Source: Aquimarina spongiae
GTDB taxonomy: Bacteria; Bacteroidota; Bacteroidia; Flavobacteriales; Flavobacteriaceae
DNA length: 64,000 nt
Assembly: GCF_900141785.1 (NCBI RefSeq)
Contig: NZ_FQYP01000003.1
Coordinates: 496,001 to 560,000, forward strand
Direction: 5' to 3'
Shown here piece by piece: positions 7,166 to 17,540 of this stretch. The notes beneath the pieces were generated by a model. It had not been told where the DNA came from. It saw only the letters and a list, made by a program, of their open reading frames with translations, and did not search any database. The translations under genes and the position numbers were made by a program. How positions within the stretch are numbered: position 1 is the stretch's first letter; each line of letters begins with the position of its first letter.

Positions 7166-9814
7166 TTATCTAATCACAATTTTTGAAATGTAGGATGCAG
7201 AACCATTTTCTGCTTCAACTTTTAAAATATAAATCCCCGCTCTAAGCACTACATCAATAGGATATACACTCTGTATCACTGCTTGCTCTTCATACACAAA
7301 GCGACCATTTACGTCATAGATTCTAATAGAACTATTACCCATATCTTGAGGAACTCTGATATTAAATGATCCTCCGGATGGGTTAGGCACTATTATAAAT
7401 TCTCCTAAATTGCCATTCGCTTCGTCACAGTTTAATTCTGATGCCGGTGGTAAATCAAATGCTTCTACCTGATCTATTCTTGATCGGCTATTACCCTGGT
7501 CAGCACTCCAACCCACTCCTCTTGCAGCAAATACCTCCCAAATCAAACACGTATTTGCTCCTTCGTTAGCAATCTCATCAGCCATCAGAATTGCATCTCG
7601 CCCATCAACAAATCCGGGGTTACATACTTGAAGCTTCAATCCATCTATTACCAATTGCATGGCCAGATTATTCCCACCTGTTCCACTATACAAATCTGGA
7701 TCAAAACCATCCCGTTCTATCAATGCCCAGTTCAAGTCCCAAAGAATAGAAGCCCATATGGATCCTACTCCATGCGGAGCAGAGAAATTAGTTTCGTCAT
7801 TAGTATCTCCATAAGTAACAGGGTTAACCGTAGTATCGGTGCTATAAGGAAAAGGACGAAGTCCAACTCCAGTTATAGGTTGACCAGTAGCAAAAGTCGC
7901 AATCCCCCTGGCATCTGCTCCAGTATCTCCCGATTCTATAGTCATCATTAGCGCAAGCCAGTCAGACCAACCCTCACCCATTTGTTCTGTTTCTTGAATA
8001 CAATTCCCATCGTCATCAAACTCTACGCAATCAATTAAACAATTGGATGTATTAGCACCACCTGTTAAACGTGTAGAAATCCCATGCGCGTATTCGTGTA
8101 TAATAATCCCATTATCAAAAGAACCATCGTTTACTACGATATTTAACCCAGCATCAGACAAGGTAATATTTACTGTATTGGTTTCCATTTCGGTAATAAT
8201 AGCTTCTCCATCATCCATACCTATCATTACCGCTGGAATAGTAATCATTCCGTTACCTCCTGCCATCGTTATAGGATCTCCCGGCTGATTATTTACCACT
8301 AGAACAGCAATCGCACCAGCTTGCTGGCATCGAAATACTTTATCTGCAAAACTACACTCCCCCCGCCTCACTACTGCGATATTTCCGTTTACCTCGGCTT
8401 CATTAATAATCGCACTACAAGCGTCATTGGCATCTGGCGTAGGGTTGTCATCCACTGCCAATACCAAATTAGCAGTTAACCCATCTGGTACTTCTGGTGC
8501 GTCTACATGCCCTGGATCAAAACTGTTATCAACAATAACATAAGATCCTGCAAGAGCTGTATTGTTCACCACAAACACTTCTATATCCGGACTGGTTTGA
8601 GGATTCCACACAAACATTTGCATCCTCGGATTTCTTCCATCTGGAGGAGTAGTAAAATTGGCATTATTTATTCCTGATCCATCTATCGCATCCGCGATCA
8701 CTTCATCACTACCAAATCCACCACGACCATAATTATTCAGCTGAAAATTACCAGAAGACTCATCAAAGCCGTAGTGATACCAAACATCGTGAACCACATT
8801 ATTTGTGTAGAACAAATTGGTGATAGAAGCATTCTGATTATTCAGAAAAACGGCATCAGGATCAAAAGCAAAATCAAACATTAGATTTGCTCCTCCATCG
8901 GGTTGCTCACCTAATCCATCATTACCATTTACATCTTCAGAAGCGATTACATTATTTCCTGAAGTAACAGTTACATCCGCTCCCGCAACTCCATCGATAT
9001 CATGCCACCCAAAAGGAGAAGCCATTTCGTCTTCCTGGCCGGAAACTAATCGTCGACTTCCGTGATTTGGACTTTCTACAGCAGGAATAGGATATACATT
9101 GTACACAGGATCCATAAAAGCTGCAGAAGATTCAACATTATTTTTAAACAATGAAAATGTGTTATGTTGTTTTTGCTGATGGGTATGATTTTCAAAAGAA
9201 CAGCTAACCACCCAGTCATTTCTGGCCACCAGTTCTCCGTTAATTGCATCTACTCTTACACTAAACCAGTGTGCTCCATCAACAGTATGTATATTAAGAT
9301 CCCAACACAATTGTAAACGATCATCTTTAAACTCATAAACCAGTGCTACCGGGATATCATCTTTACTAATATTCCCCTTGGACAAAAGGTAAGTATCTTT
9401 TTTGCTCTTCGTATTTTCTAATTCCTCTATTCCGGACACCACACCCAAATCGAGAGACAATGCAGCTTTTTTCACTGCTGTGACAGGAGAAATACTTGTC
9501 GATATCGCATTTATTTTTGATGCTATATTGTCAATAAAATTACCTGCAAAAGAAACCACTTTTCCTTTTCTTATTGTAAAATTCCCGATGACATTTTGAA
9601 TTGGTATTCCTTTATAAGACTGAACAACATATACATTATTCGATTGTAAGCTTTTTGAAAAGGACTCACTCTGAATCACTAATCCAGAAACATCTTTTGG
9701 TGACATCCCTTCTTGTATCAAATATGCTTTTATTACTTCTAAATCTGAAGACTGAGCTCCAACACGGAAAGCGCCTATAAAGGCTAAAAAAACTAAAAAA
9801 TAGAACTGTTTCAT
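7166..9814 (-). CDS. Secreted M36 (fungalysin-like) metalloprotease with PA domain and T9SS tail
   Basis: 882 residues from the ATG at 9814, which starts the signal peptide MKQFYFLVFLAFIGAFRVGAQ; a TTG four codons earlier was not used. Order: signal peptide; FTP-like propeptide (about 25-200); M36 catalytic domain with HEYAH (about 573-577, zinc and catalytic Glu) and the downstream third-ligand motif GEGWSDW; a protease-associated (PA) insert (about 435-555) ahead of the HExxH; and a C-terminal ~80-residue T9SS sorting domain (VPNPSGG... GIYILKVEAENG... SKIVIR). It is expected to be exported by Sec, then T9SS, and to degrade extracellular protein after propeptide removal. It is convergent with dxs. 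Confidence 0.93.
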   Translation of the reverse strand: MKQFYFLVFLAFIGAFRVGAQSSDLEVIKAYLIQEGMSPKDVSGLVIQSESFSKSLQSNNVYVVQSYKGIPIQNVIGNFTIRKGKVVSFAGNFIDNIASKINAISTSISPVTAVKKAALSLDLGVVSGIEELENTKSKKDTYLLSKGNISKDDIPVALVYEFKDDRLQLCWDLNIHTVDGAHWFSVRVDAINGELVARNDWVVSCSFENHTHQQKQHNTFSLFKNNVESSAAFMDPVYNVYPIPAVESPNHGSRRLVSGQEDEMASPFGWHDIDGVAGADVTVTSGNNVIASEDVNGNDGLGEQPDGGANLMFDFAFDPDAVFLNNQNASITNLFYTNNVVHDVWYHYGFDESSGNFQLNNYGRGGFGSDEVIADAIDGSGINNANFTTPPDGRNPRMQMFVWNPQTSPDIEVFVVNNTALAGSYVIVDNSFDPGHVDAPEVPDGLTANLVLAVDDNPTPDANDACSAIINEAEVNGNIAVVRRGECSFADKVFRCQQAGAIAVLVVNNQPGDPITMAGGNGMITIPAVMIGMDDGEAIITEMETNTVNITLSDAGLNIVVNDGSFDNGIIIHEYAHGISTRLTGGANTSNCLIDCVEFDDDGNCIQETEQMGEGWSDWLALMMTIESGDTGADARGIATFATGQPITGVGLRPFPYSTDTTVNPVTYGDTNDETNFSAPHGVGSIWASILWDLNWALIERDGFDPDLYSGTGGNNLAMQLVIDGLKLQVCNPGFVDGRDAILMADEIANEGANTCLIWEVFAARGVGWSADQGNSRSRIDQVEAFDLPPASELNCDEANGNLGEFIIVPNPSGGSFNIRVPQDMGNSSIRIYDVNGRFVYEEQAVIQSVYPIDVVLRAGIYILKVEAENGSASYISKIVIR

Positions 9815-10167
9815 ACCAATTATCAATTAATCCTGATGAGTAAATCACAAAAATTATACCCCTATGATTTTGTGATGATAGTAGAAAAAAGAGCCTTTAA
9901 GATAAGAATAATCTAAAAGATCTGTAGTATGTGCAATGCATCCCCTTATTTATGCATAACATTTTTTTCTCTTTACTACATTTACTCACAAGTATTTACG
10001 TATAAATATAATGGTCGGTTTTATATTCATATACTTTCATGTAAAAAACAAAAAATTAGCCATTATAAAAATATTTTGTTCTGGATTCGGCACTCTTCTA
10101 TTTCTATGATTTGGTGGTCATCCATTAAAATTGTTAATTCGTGAAGATTTTACCAAATTTTAAAACC
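9815..10167. other. Intergenic region between M36 protease and first lipocalin-like gene
   Basis: 353 AT-rich bases between two divergently transcribed genes, presumably holding both promoters. I see no convincing ORF, RNA gene or strong inverted repeat. Confidence 0.5.
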
Positions 10168-10614
10168 ATGAAAAAACTAAGTTTATTTATTCTATTCATT
10201 TGTACAATCGCTGCGGTTTCCTGTGGGAACGACGACGATGGCACCGAGGTAAGTGGTACTGGTCTCATAGGGACTTGGCAATGGGTATCTGCCTCAGAAA
10301 ACGGAGTTGCCGAAACTCTTGACGAGTGTGATTTGCAAGAAACTATAGAATTTAGAGAAGGTGGAATCGTAGTTAGTCGATTCTTTAATTCTGTTTCTAC
10401 AAACAATCAAATCACTTGCACCGGTCCTGAAACAGAAGAATTCGGATGGTCTTTGGCGGGAGATCAACTAACCTTGTCTTTTACAGCAGGGGCAATAACA
10501 GAAACTGAAACTGCCACCGTTACTACATTAAACGAAACTACATTAACTATCGAGTATAGAGATGAAGACAATGGCGAAGTACTGGTTTACATAGAAACGT
10601 ACAGAAGAATTTAA
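10168..10614 (+). CDS. Lipocalin-like lipoprotein
   Basis: 148 residues from ATG 10168. An in-frame GTG at 10141 would only add a non-signal extension. The lipoprotein signal ends at SCGNDDDG; Cys followed by Asn and acidic residues resembles the Bacteroidota surface-lipoprotein export signal. The body ('LIGTWQWVSASENG', 'CDLQETIEF', then strands ending 'GEVLVYIETYRR') matches the lipocalin-like beta-barrel family (Lipocalin_4 type), which in these bacteria is usually of unknown ligand. It is paralogous to the next gene. Confidence 0.82.
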   Translation: MKKLSLFILFICTIAAVSCGNDDDGTEVSGTGLIGTWQWVSASENGVAETLDECDLQETIEFREGGIVVSRFFNSVSTNNQITCTGPETEEFGWSLAGDQLTLSFTAGAITETETATVTTLNETTLTIEYRDEDNGEVLVYIETYRRI

Positions 10615-10634
10615 ACATCTTCTTTCCACATAAT

Positions 10635-10665
10635 AAAAAAGGCTGCATTAATGCGGCCTTTTTTA
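10635..10665 (+). terminator. Rho-independent terminator
   Basis: An A6 tract leads into GGCTGCAT/ATGCGGCC (one T-G wobble, TA loop) followed by T6. It separates the two lipocalin-like genes. Confidence 0.88.
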
Positions 10666-10774
10666 GTCCTAATGCTTTCATTTGATTTCAATCCTATCAA
10701 AAAAACACCATCCACATGGTAATAAATTCAGTTTTGACACACATACCTGTATAAACTAAATTATTTTATCTATT

Positions 10775-11230
10775 ATGAAAAAACTACATCTATCCTTATG
10801 TCTACTAATGATTGTTTCTCTATTTTCTTGTGGAAGTGATGATAATGACACCCCAGAAACTATCGAAATTTCAGAAGCAAACCTCATTGGCACCTGGAAA
10901 CTTACAGGGTTTTCAGAAAATGGCGTGCCAGTAGAACTAGATGCATGTGATCTATTGTACACCATGCAACTTTCAAAAACTCAAAACGGAGAAAATATAG
11001 CTGTATATGTTGAAGGGTATTTAGACCAAGGAGAATGCAAGACTTCAACCAGTGTAGATTATGTTTGGGAATTAGTATCAGGCAATCTTAATACCGAAAC
11101 AGCCGATATGGGTACAGATCAAGATACCGAAAAAATTATTGAATTAACCGCTACTTCCTTAAAATTAGAATATACCGATATTGAAGATACAGAAACCATT
11201 GTATATGTAGACACCTACACAAGACAATAA
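10775..11230 (+). CDS. Lipocalin-like lipoprotein, paralogue of the upstream gene
   Basis: 151 residues. Lipoprotein signal with SCGSDDND at the acylation site. It shares the layout of the preceding protein: 'LIGTWKLTGFSENGVPVELDACDLLYTMQ' aligns with 'LIGTWQWVSASENGVAETLDECDLQETIE', and both end in an '...IVYVDTYTR' type strand. It has its own leader and terminator, so it is transcribed independently. Function unknown; ligand binding at the cell surface is an inference from the fold. Confidence 0.82.
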   Translation: MKKLHLSLCLLMIVSLFSCGSDDNDTPETIEISEANLIGTWKLTGFSENGVPVELDACDLLYTMQLSKTQNGENIAVYVEGYLDQGECKTSTSVDYVWELVSGNLNTETADMGTDQDTEKIIELTATSLKLEYTDIEDTETIVYVDTYTRQ

Positions 11231-11244
11231 CAATCTATTTTAAA

Positions 11245-11279
11245 CAAAAAAGCCACCCGTTGACAAGGTGGCTTTTTTT
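11245..11279. terminator. Bidirectional terminator
   Basis: AAAAAAGCCACC/GGTGGCTTTTTT, a 12-bp perfect stem with a 9-base loop. It serves the lipocalin-like gene on + and, by symmetry, dgt on the - strand. Confidence 0.88.
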
Positions 11280-12624
11280 ATATTTTCAAACCTTTTATCT
11301 TTTGAAACTTCAACAAAGCATTCCCATCGGTAAGGCTTGCTACAAAATTACTGATGCTGATCAATCGTGTATACACCTCTTCATTTTGATAGTCAAAATT
11401 ATGACCTTCGGCTCTTAAAATCAGCTTATCGTAATTGGAAGCTTCTCCAGCATTATATCGATCTGCGGCTACGCAATATTGATCAAGCAATGTAGCTAAG
11501 ATCTCATATCCCGCGATCTCTTTTTCGGTGACTTCCTGACTTTGATAAATCTTATCTATACTAATCTTAATGATGTCGTTAATTTGAGCATCATATTTAC
11601 TCTTATCTATTAATGCAGTATCAAAAGTACCCGATAAGATTTTCTCTTCGTTATCTATAAAAATACTTGCTGCCTCTTGTATCAATGTATTGATGGCCAA
11701 AGATCTTAAATACCCCAATCGATCTGCAGTAGTTGTAAGTTGGTTATACTTTGTTGTGTTAATGGTCTCTTTTACCAATTTGATCAGGTACTCTAAGGCA
11801 TATTCTTCTTGTATGAGTCCCAAATTAATCCCATCCTCAAAGTCAATAATAGTATAACAAATATCATCGGCAGCTTCTACCAAATAGGTTAATGGATGCC
11901 TGCTATAGGTAGTTTCCCCTTTGATGTTTTGTTTCAGTAAGCCTACTTCTTCAGCTACTTCATCAAAGAAGATCTTCTCATTTTGAAAAAAACCATATTT
12001 CTTATGTGCAATATGAGATGTTGGCTTTTTGGGTAACGATGCTTTAGGGTATTTCATAAAAGCTCCTAAGGTGGCATAGGACAAGCGCAACCCGCCTTCG
12101 ATGCCTTCGCGGGATTCGGTTAGAATCTTAAACCCATTTGCATTACCTTCAAAATCAATCAAATCCTGATATTGTTTTGGAGTAAGCTGTTCTTTGTATT
12201 GTTTCCCTCTTCCTGTTTTAAAATACTCGCCTATTGCTTTTTCTCCGGAGTGTCCAAAAGGAGGGTTCCCTATATCATGTGCCAAAGCAGCTGCTGCTAC
12301 AATAGCTCCAAAATCATTAAACTGATACCCATGTATCGTCGATAGATGCGGATGTTTTTCTAGAATCTTTTTTCCTACTACTCTGCCCAAAGATCTACCT
12401 ACTACCGAGACCTCTAAACTATGTGTTAACCGGGTATGCACAAAGCTAGTTTTAGAGAGTGGTATGACCTGCGTTTTATCCTGTAAACTTCTAAAGGCCG
12501 ACGAGAAGATGATACGATCATAATCTACTTCGAATCCTAATCGGGTTTCATCTTGTTCTTTGCGTAGTCTTTTATTTTTATCTCCATATCGTTTTAGGGA
12601 TAGGAGTTGTTCCCAATTCATCAT
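11278..12624 (-). CDS. dgt: Deoxyguanosinetriphosphate triphosphohydrolase
   Basis: 448 residues. HD-superfamily metal site: 'TRLTHSLEVSVVGRSLG' supplies the first His, and 'LAHDIGNPPFGHSGE' supplies the HD pair and downstream His. The N-terminal 'SAFRSLQDKTQV' motif is typical of Dgt. The enzyme hydrolyses dGTP (often other dNTPs) to the nucleoside and triphosphate. It lies directly downstream of the ribonucleotide reductase large-subunit gene, so dNTP synthesis and turnover genes are neighbours, but a strong terminator between them implies separate transcripts. Start codon choice between two adjacent ATGs is undecided. Confidence 0.93.
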   Translation of the reverse strand: MMNWEQLLSLKRYGDKNKRLRKEQDETRLGFEVDYDRIIFSSAFRSLQDKTQVIPLSKTSFVHTRLTHSLEVSVVGRSLGRVVGKKILEKHPHLSTIHGYQFNDFGAIVAAAALAHDIGNPPFGHSGEKAIGEYFKTGRGKQYKEQLTPKQYQDLIDFEGNANGFKILTESREGIEGGLRLSYATLGAFMKYPKASLPKKPTSHIAHKKYGFFQNEKIFFDEVAEEVGLLKQNIKGETTYSRHPLTYLVEAADDICYTIIDFEDGINLGLIQEEYALEYLIKLVKETINTTKYNQLTTTADRLGYLRSLAINTLIQEAASIFIDNEEKILSGTFDTALIDKSKYDAQINDIIKISIDKIYQSQEVTEKEIAGYEILATLLDQYCVAADRYNAGEASNYDKLILRAEGHNFDYQNEEVYTRLISISNFVASLTDGNALLKFQKIKGLKI

Positions 12625-12650
12625 ATTTTTAAAAGAAAATTCGAATATAC

Positions 12651-12686
12651 AAAAAAGGGAAGCACCCTTTAATACTTCCCTTTTTT
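12651..12686 (-). terminator. Terminator after nrdA
   Basis: A 12-bp perfect stem AAAAAAGGGAAG/CTTCCCTTTTTT with a 12-base loop, 23 bases past the nrdA stop on the - strand. Confidence 0.88.
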
Positions 12687-12708
12687 CTCTATATAAATCT
12701 AGGTCGTC

Positions 12709-15171
12709 TTAAGACCCACACATTAAACAATCGTCTCCTTCGCCTTCTTTGGCCTGAGCTATTAGTGCTCTTAGCTCCTCTGGAGATAGCGAAGTTCCCT
12801 CTGGTGTTACAGGATCTTGTGCTGGTTGCTCCTTAGCTGCTTGTGCTTCCATTACTTGTGCAGCGGCTACGGCTACTTTTTCGGCTTGTGGTTCTTCTTT
12901 CTTATCATTTTTAAGTGTAAACTTAATCGCATCTACCGCAGACTTCGTTCTCAGGTAATACATTCCTGTTTTCAAGCCGCTTTTCCAGGCATAGAAATGC
13001 ATTGAAGTTAGTTTTGCCATTGTAGCTCCTTCCATGAACAAGTTCAATGACTGAGACTGATCGATAAAGTATCCTCTATGACGAGACATATCGATAATGT
13101 CTTTCATACTCATTTCCCAAACGGTCTTATACAATTCTTTAAGATCCTGCGGAATAATATCGATATTCTGAACAGATCCATTAGCTCGCATAATGGCATC
13201 TTTTAAATTATCATTCCATAACCCAAGCTTCACTAAATCTTCTAGTAAGTGCTTGTTTACCACGATAAACTCTCCAGACAATACACGTCTTGTATAAATA
13301 TTACTTGTGTATGGTTCAAATGCCTCATTATTCCCAAGGATTTGAGATGTAGATGCTGTTGGCATTGGCGCTACTAATAAGGAGTTACGCACTCCATTTT
13401 TAAGCACTTGCTTACGCAACTTTGCCCAATCCCAACGACCACTTAATTCTTCATCTTTAATTCCCCATAGGTTGTACTGGAATTCTCCTTTAGAGATTGG
13501 AGACCCTTCATAACTCTGGTATGGGCCATCTGCTTTAGCCTCTTCCATAGATGCTGTTACTGCAGCAAAGTACAAGGTTTCAAAAATCTCCTGATTCAAT
13601 TTTTTAGCCTCATCACTAGTAAATGGTAAACGCAACTGGATAAAAGTATCTGCTAATCCTTGCACTCCTAACCCTACAGGACGGTGGCGCATGTTAGAAT
13701 TCTCTGCTTCCTTAACTGGATAGTAATTGCGGTCGATTACTCTATTCAAGTTTTTGGTAACTCGTTTTGTAATTCTAAACAGCTCTTTATGATCAAACTT
13801 TCCGTTCTTAACAAACATTGGCAATGCGATAGAAGCCAGGTTACATACCGCTACTTCATCTTCGCTTGTGTACTCCAAAATCTCAGTACATAAATTAGAA
13901 GAACGAATAGTTCCTAAGTTTTGCTGATTTGATTTACGGTTCGCAGCATCCTTATACAACATATAAGGTGTACCTGTTTCTATTTGAGATTCCAAGATCT
14001 TCTCCCACAACTCTCTTGCCTTAATCGTTCTTCTACCTTTTCCTTCTTTCTCATAACGAGTATAAGCTTCCTCAAACTCGTCGCTATGAATATCAAATAA
14101 CCCAGGGCACTCGTTAGGACACATCAATGTCCATTCTGCATCATCCTGCACTCTCTTCATAAACAGATCCGGAACCCACATCGCATAGAATAAATCACGA
14201 GCACGCATTTCTTCTTTACCATGGTTCTTTTTCAAGTCTAAGAAATCAAAAATATCTGCATGCCATGGCTCTACATAAATTGCAAACGACCCTTTTCTCT
14301 TTCCTCCTCCTTGGTCTACGTAACGAGCAGTGTCATTATATACTCGTAACATGGGCACAATTCCATTCGAAGTACCGTTAGTTCCTGCAATATAAGATCC
14401 TGTAGCACGTATATTATGAATAGACAATCCTATCCCTCCTGCTGACTGTGAAATTTTTGCAGTTTGTTTTAATGTATCATAAATACCATCGATGCTATCG
14501 TCTTTCATTGTTAATAGAAAACAAGAAGACATCTGTGGTTTTGGTGTTCCCGAATTGAATAACGTTGGCGTAGCATGTGTAAAGTACTTTTTCGACATCA
14601 ACTCATAGGTCTCGATAGCTGCATCCAAATCATTTAAATGGATACCGATAGAAACCCTCATCAACATATGCTGTGGACGCTCCGCAATTTTACCGTTGAT
14701 CTTTAACAAATACGAACGCTCTAATGTTTTAAAACCAAAATAATCATATCCAAAATCACGATTGTAAATAATCGTAGAATCTAATTTTTCTTTGTTCGCC
14801 ATGATCACTTCGTATACTTCGTCAGAGATCAAAGGCGCTTTCTTTTCTGTTCTTGGGTTGACATACTCATAAAGATCAGTCACCACTTCAGAAAATGTTT
14901 TCTTAGTGTTTTTATGTAAGTTAGAGACAGAGATACGTGCGGCAAGTTTCGCATAATCAGGGTGTGTTATTGTCATCGTCGCTGCTATTTCGGCAGCAAG
15001 ATTATCTAACTCACTAGTTGTTACTCCATCATATAATCCTTCTATCACCCTCATCGCCACCTTCACGGGGTCAACTAGTTGATTTAGTCCATAACATAAT
15101 TTTCTTACCCTTGCGGTAATCTTGTCGAACATAATTGGTTCTTTGCGCCCATCTCTTTTTACTACATACAT
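12709..15171 (-). CDS. nrdA: Ribonucleoside-diphosphate reductase, class I, alpha subunit
   Basis: 820 residues. An N-terminal ATP-cone ([16 protein letters not shown]..., about 1-95) serves allosteric control by ATP/dATP. The catalytic barrel contains '[19 protein letters not shown]', the active-site 'NLCTEI' segment and '[10 protein letters not shown]', and the C-terminus ends in a CLMCGS cysteine pair that relays electrons from thioredoxin. With NrdB it reduces ribonucleoside diphosphates to deoxy forms under aerobic conditions. The linker before the tail (about 770-805) is rich in Ala, Gln and Glu. nrdB lies upstream on the same strand, but 290 bases or more separate them. Confidence 0.96.
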   Translation of the reverse strand: MYVVKRDGRKEPIMFDKITARVRKLCYGLNQLVDPVKVAMRVIEGLYDGVTTSELDNLAAEIAATMTITHPDYAKLAARISVSNLHKNTKKTFSEVVTDLYEYVNPRTEKKAPLISDEVYEVIMANKEKLDSTIIYNRDFGYDYFGFKTLERSYLLKINGKIAERPQHMLMRVSIGIHLNDLDAAIETYELMSKKYFTHATPTLFNSGTPKPQMSSCFLLTMKDDSIDGIYDTLKQTAKISQSAGGIGLSIHNIRATGSYIAGTNGTSNGIVPMLRVYNDTARYVDQGGGKRKGSFAIYVEPWHADIFDFLDLKKNHGKEEMRARDLFYAMWVPDLFMKRVQDDAEWTLMCPNECPGLFDIHSDEFEEAYTRYEKEGKGRRTIKARELWEKILESQIETGTPYMLYKDAANRKSNQQNLGTIRSSNLCTEILEYTSEDEVAVCNLASIALPMFVKNGKFDHKELFRITKRVTKNLNRVIDRNYYPVKEAENSNMRHRPVGLGVQGLADTFIQLRLPFTSDEAKKLNQEIFETLYFAAVTASMEEAKADGPYQSYEGSPISKGEFQYNLWGIKDEELSGRWDWAKLRKQVLKNGVRNSLLVAPMPTASTSQILGNNEAFEPYTSNIYTRRVLSGEFIVVNKHLLEDLVKLGLWNDNLKDAIMRANGSVQNIDIIPQDLKELYKTVWEMSMKDIIDMSRHRGYFIDQSQSLNLFMEGATMAKLTSMHFYAWKSGLKTGMYYLRTKSAVDAIKFTLKNDKKEEPQAEKVAVAAAQVMEAQAAKEQPAQDPVTPEGTSLSPEELRALIAQAKEGEGDDCLMCGS

Positions 15172-15488
15172 ACTGTCTTTTGGTTTTTAAAACTTTCTTC
15201 TTTGCGAAGAAATTGATGTTAATTTGTGTTACTTATATTCCTAATTCGAAAATCAAAAAATATTGCCCTCCTTAATGATCAACATTAAGGCGTGAGATCT
15301 GGTGAACTCCATTCATATTGAACAGAATTTATCTGATACTATATTCTAAATTGACTGACTTTCGTCCCTTTTCTTGTGTTAGTTCTTGTTATCGAACTTT
15401 ATCAAACTGAGCTAATCGATTTAAACAGAAGAAACGTTTTTGACTAGCTCAGAATGAATATATCTTAATTCTGATCGATTTTTAATGA
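15172..15488. other. Spacer between nrdB and nrdA with two inverted repeats
   Basis: 317 bases without a credible ORF. It contains the perfect hairpin CCTTAATG/CATTAAGG at 15270-15290 (5-base loop) and a second pair CTGAGCTA/TAGCTCAG at 15407-15414 and 15445-15452. It presumably holds the nrdA promoter or processing sites; an NrdR box was looked for and not seen. Confidence 0.5.
15270..15290. repeat. Perfect 8-bp inverted repeat in the nrdB-nrdA spacer
   Basis: CCTTAATG - ATCAA - CATTAAGG. It lies about 100 bases upstream of the nrdA start. No T tract follows on either strand, so it is more like an operator or an RNA hairpin than a terminator. Confidence 0.6.
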
Positions 15489-16466
15489 TTAAAAATCAGC
15501 GTCAAAACTTATTTTATTGTTCTCATCATCTTTGTTAAGCACTCCCGCTTTTTGGTATTCTGAAACTCGCTTTTCAAAGAAGTTTGTTTTCCCTTGTAAT
15601 GAAATCATATCCATAAAATCGAATGGATTTGAAGTTCCATATTCTTTTTCACAACCTAGTTCTACTAATAATCTATCCGTAACAAATTCAAGATACTGCG
15701 TCATTAACTTCGCATTCATCCCAATTAAACTTACCGGAAGTGATTCTGTAATAAACTCTCTTTCGATATTCAATGCATCGATAAGAATTTGTCTAATTCT
15801 CTCTTTAGGCACCTTATTCACCAAGTGCTTGTTATGCAAATGAACTGCAAAATCACAATGCACACCTTCGTCTCTTGAGATCAACTCATTAGAAAAAGTA
15901 AGCCCTGGCATTAGCCCTCTTTTCTTTAACCAGAAAATAGAACAAAATGCTCCAGAGAAGAAAATTCCTTCTACTGCTGCAAAAGCAATTAAACGCTCTG
16001 CAAACGAATCAGACTCGATCCATTGTAACGCCCAATCTGCCTTCTTCTTGATTGCAGGGAAATTTTCTATCGCCTTAAAAAGTACATCCTTTTCTTTTTC
16101 GTCCTTAACATAAGTATCTATAAGTAAAGAATAGGTTTCAGAATGGATGTTTTCCATCATGATTTGAAATCCGTAAAAGAATTTAGCTTCACTATATTGA
16201 ACTTCGTTTACAAAATTCTCTGCCAAATTCTCATTTACAATTCCGTCTGAAGCTGCAAAAAAGGCCAAAATATGCTTAATAAAATAACGCTCATCATCGG
16301 TAAGCTTTGTACCCCAATCTGTAATATCCTGGTGCAAATCTATTTCTTCAGCAGTCCAAAAACTAGCTTCAGATTTCTTATACCATTCCCAAATATCATG
16401 ATGTTGAATTGGAAAAATTACAAATCGGTCTTTATTTTCTTGCAAAATTGGTTCTACAGCGCTCAT
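15489..16466 (-). CDS. nrdB: Ribonucleoside-diphosphate reductase, class I, beta subunit
   Basis: 325 residues from ATG 16466 ([20 protein letters not shown]), the usual start of flavobacterial NrdB; a TTG 20 codons upstream gives only a basic extension and was not used. The ferritin-like helical fold carries the di-iron ligands in '[11 protein letters not shown]', '[12 protein letters not shown]' and '[16 protein letters not shown]', and '[12 protein letters not shown]'. The subunit holds the metal cofactor/tyrosyl radical used by NrdA. It is the upstream member of the nrd pair. Confidence 0.95.
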   Translation of the reverse strand: MSAVEPILQENKDRFVIFPIQHHDIWEWYKKSEASFWTAEEIDLHQDITDWGTKLTDDERYFIKHILAFFAASDGIVNENLAENFVNEVQYSEAKFFYGFQIMMENIHSETYSLLIDTYVKDEKEKDVLFKAIENFPAIKKKADWALQWIESDSFAERLIAFAAVEGIFFSGAFCSIFWLKKRGLMPGLTFSNELISRDEGVHCDFAVHLHNKHLVNKVPKERIRQILIDALNIEREFITESLPVSLIGMNAKLMTQYLEFVTDRLLVELGCEKEYGTSNPFDFMDMISLQGKTNFFEKRVSEYQKAGVLNKDDENNKISFDADF

Positions 16467-16858
16467 CTTAATTTTTTTAACTTTTCTTGACGATTTTTTG
16501 TTTCTAAAGGGTCTTACAAAGATCAAAAAATAGGGAAGATGTTCTACTAAAAGTTAATAAACGTTTTCAACAAAGTTTTCAACACGAGCCAGATTACCCC
16601 TTCTCGTTAAACAAAACCAAAAATAAAATTAAACAACTGTATATCAAGTCATTGCAAGACTTTGAAAAAGATATCAACAGCCCTGTTAGCAACCTCGGGA
16701 AGTCCCTATTTCACACTTATTCACACCGTTTTTACCTACAAAAACTCTGGTCCACCAAATCATCGATTTACGGGATAACCGTAACCCAATTCTAAGTGAA
16801 ATTTTAACAAAAAAAGTTGAAAATAATTTGAAATCGTAGTGAATTTTGGGTCTCGGAA
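16467..16858. other. Upstream region of nrdB with DnaA-box-like words
   Basis: 392 bases with no gene. The - strand holds several words near the DnaA box TGTGGATAA: TGTGAATAA (16717-16725), TGTGAAATA just beside it, TGTTGATAT, and two TGTTGAAAA copies near 16565-16582. This could be the nrdB control region; it is not enough to call a replication origin. Confidence 0.4.
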
Positions 16859-17428
16859 TTACTTTTTCAACCCTTCGGCAACTTTTTCTAATTCCATATA
16901 CCAATCCTCTCCAAATTTTCTGATCAGCGCCTCTTTTACGAACTTGTAGACGGGCACTTTTAGCTCTTTCCCTAACGCACACGCATCATCGCATATTTCC
17001 CATTTATGATAATTCACCGCTGCAAACTCTGTGTACTCCTGCACCCTTACTGGATACAGATGGCATGAGATAGGTTTTTTCCAATCCACCTTACCTTCAT
17101 TATAAGCTTGTTCGATGGCGCAAGAAGCGGTCCCACGATCATCAAAAACAACATAGGCACATTCTGCACCATTAACCAAAGGCGTTTCAAGGTCATTATT
17201 AACCGTTTTAATATATACTCCTTGACTTTCAACAGCCGCTATACCTTCTTTACGTAAATAAGGTTTGATTACCGGATACACTTCTTTCAGCCTCTTAATT
17301 TCAGATTCTTCCAAAGGCGCTCCTGCCTCACCCGCTACACAACATATCCCTTTACAAGCAGAAAGATTACAAACAAAATCTTTCTCCACAATATCCTCTG
17401 AAACTATAGTTTTTCCTAACTGAAACAT
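16859..17428 (-). CDS. DUF3109 family cysteine-cluster protein
   Basis: 189 residues matching the conserved Bacteroidota DUF3109 family: 'FVCNLSACKGICCVAGEAGAPLE' near the N-terminus (Cys cluster), 'CAYVVFDDRGTASCAIEQAY' and 'PISCHLYPVRV' in the middle, and 'CDDACALG' later. The spaced cysteines suggest a metal or Fe-S site, as in YkgJ-type proteins. The cellular role is unknown. It is cytoplasmic, having no signal sequence, and is divergent from marC. Confidence 0.85.
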   Translation of the reverse strand: MFQLGKTIVSEDIVEKDFVCNLSACKGICCVAGEAGAPLEESEIKRLKEVYPVIKPYLRKEGIAAVESQGVYIKTVNNDLETPLVNGAECAYVVFDDRGTASCAIEQAYNEGKVDWKKPISCHLYPVRVQEYTEFAAVNYHKWEICDDACALGKELKVPVYKFVKEALIRKFGEDWYMELEKVAEGLKK

Positions 17429-17508
17429 GGCGCTAAGATACTTTTAATAGCTTATAATTTTACAAATTATTCACCTTTTTATAATACCTTTATTAAATTA
17501 AGACTGTT

Positions 17509-17516
17509 TACATTTG
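17509..17516 (+). promoter_or_regulatory. Candidate -7 promoter element for marC
   Basis: TACATTTG is an exact match to the Bacteroidota -7 consensus TAnnTTTG, 24 bases before the marC ATG. The -33 region (TTTATT around 17487) is only a weak match. Confidence 0.45.
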
Positions 17517-17540
17517 CACAAATTTTGAAACCATTAACTT

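Noticed and set aside
9815..9826. TTG-started extension of the M36 protease by four codons
   Set aside because: The ATG at 9814 starts a normal signal peptide; the extension adds nothing.
16467..16526. 20-codon TTG extension of NrdB
   Set aside because: It adds a basic, low-complexity tail; MSAVEPILQ at 16466 is the expected start.
16467..16858. Chromosomal replication origin
   Set aside because: The DnaA-like words are degenerate, there is no dnaA or other origin-linked gene, and no strand-bias evidence can be computed here.
16686..16982. 98-residue - strand ORF overlapping the DUF3109 gene
   Set aside because: Basic, low-complexity shadow of the real gene in another frame.
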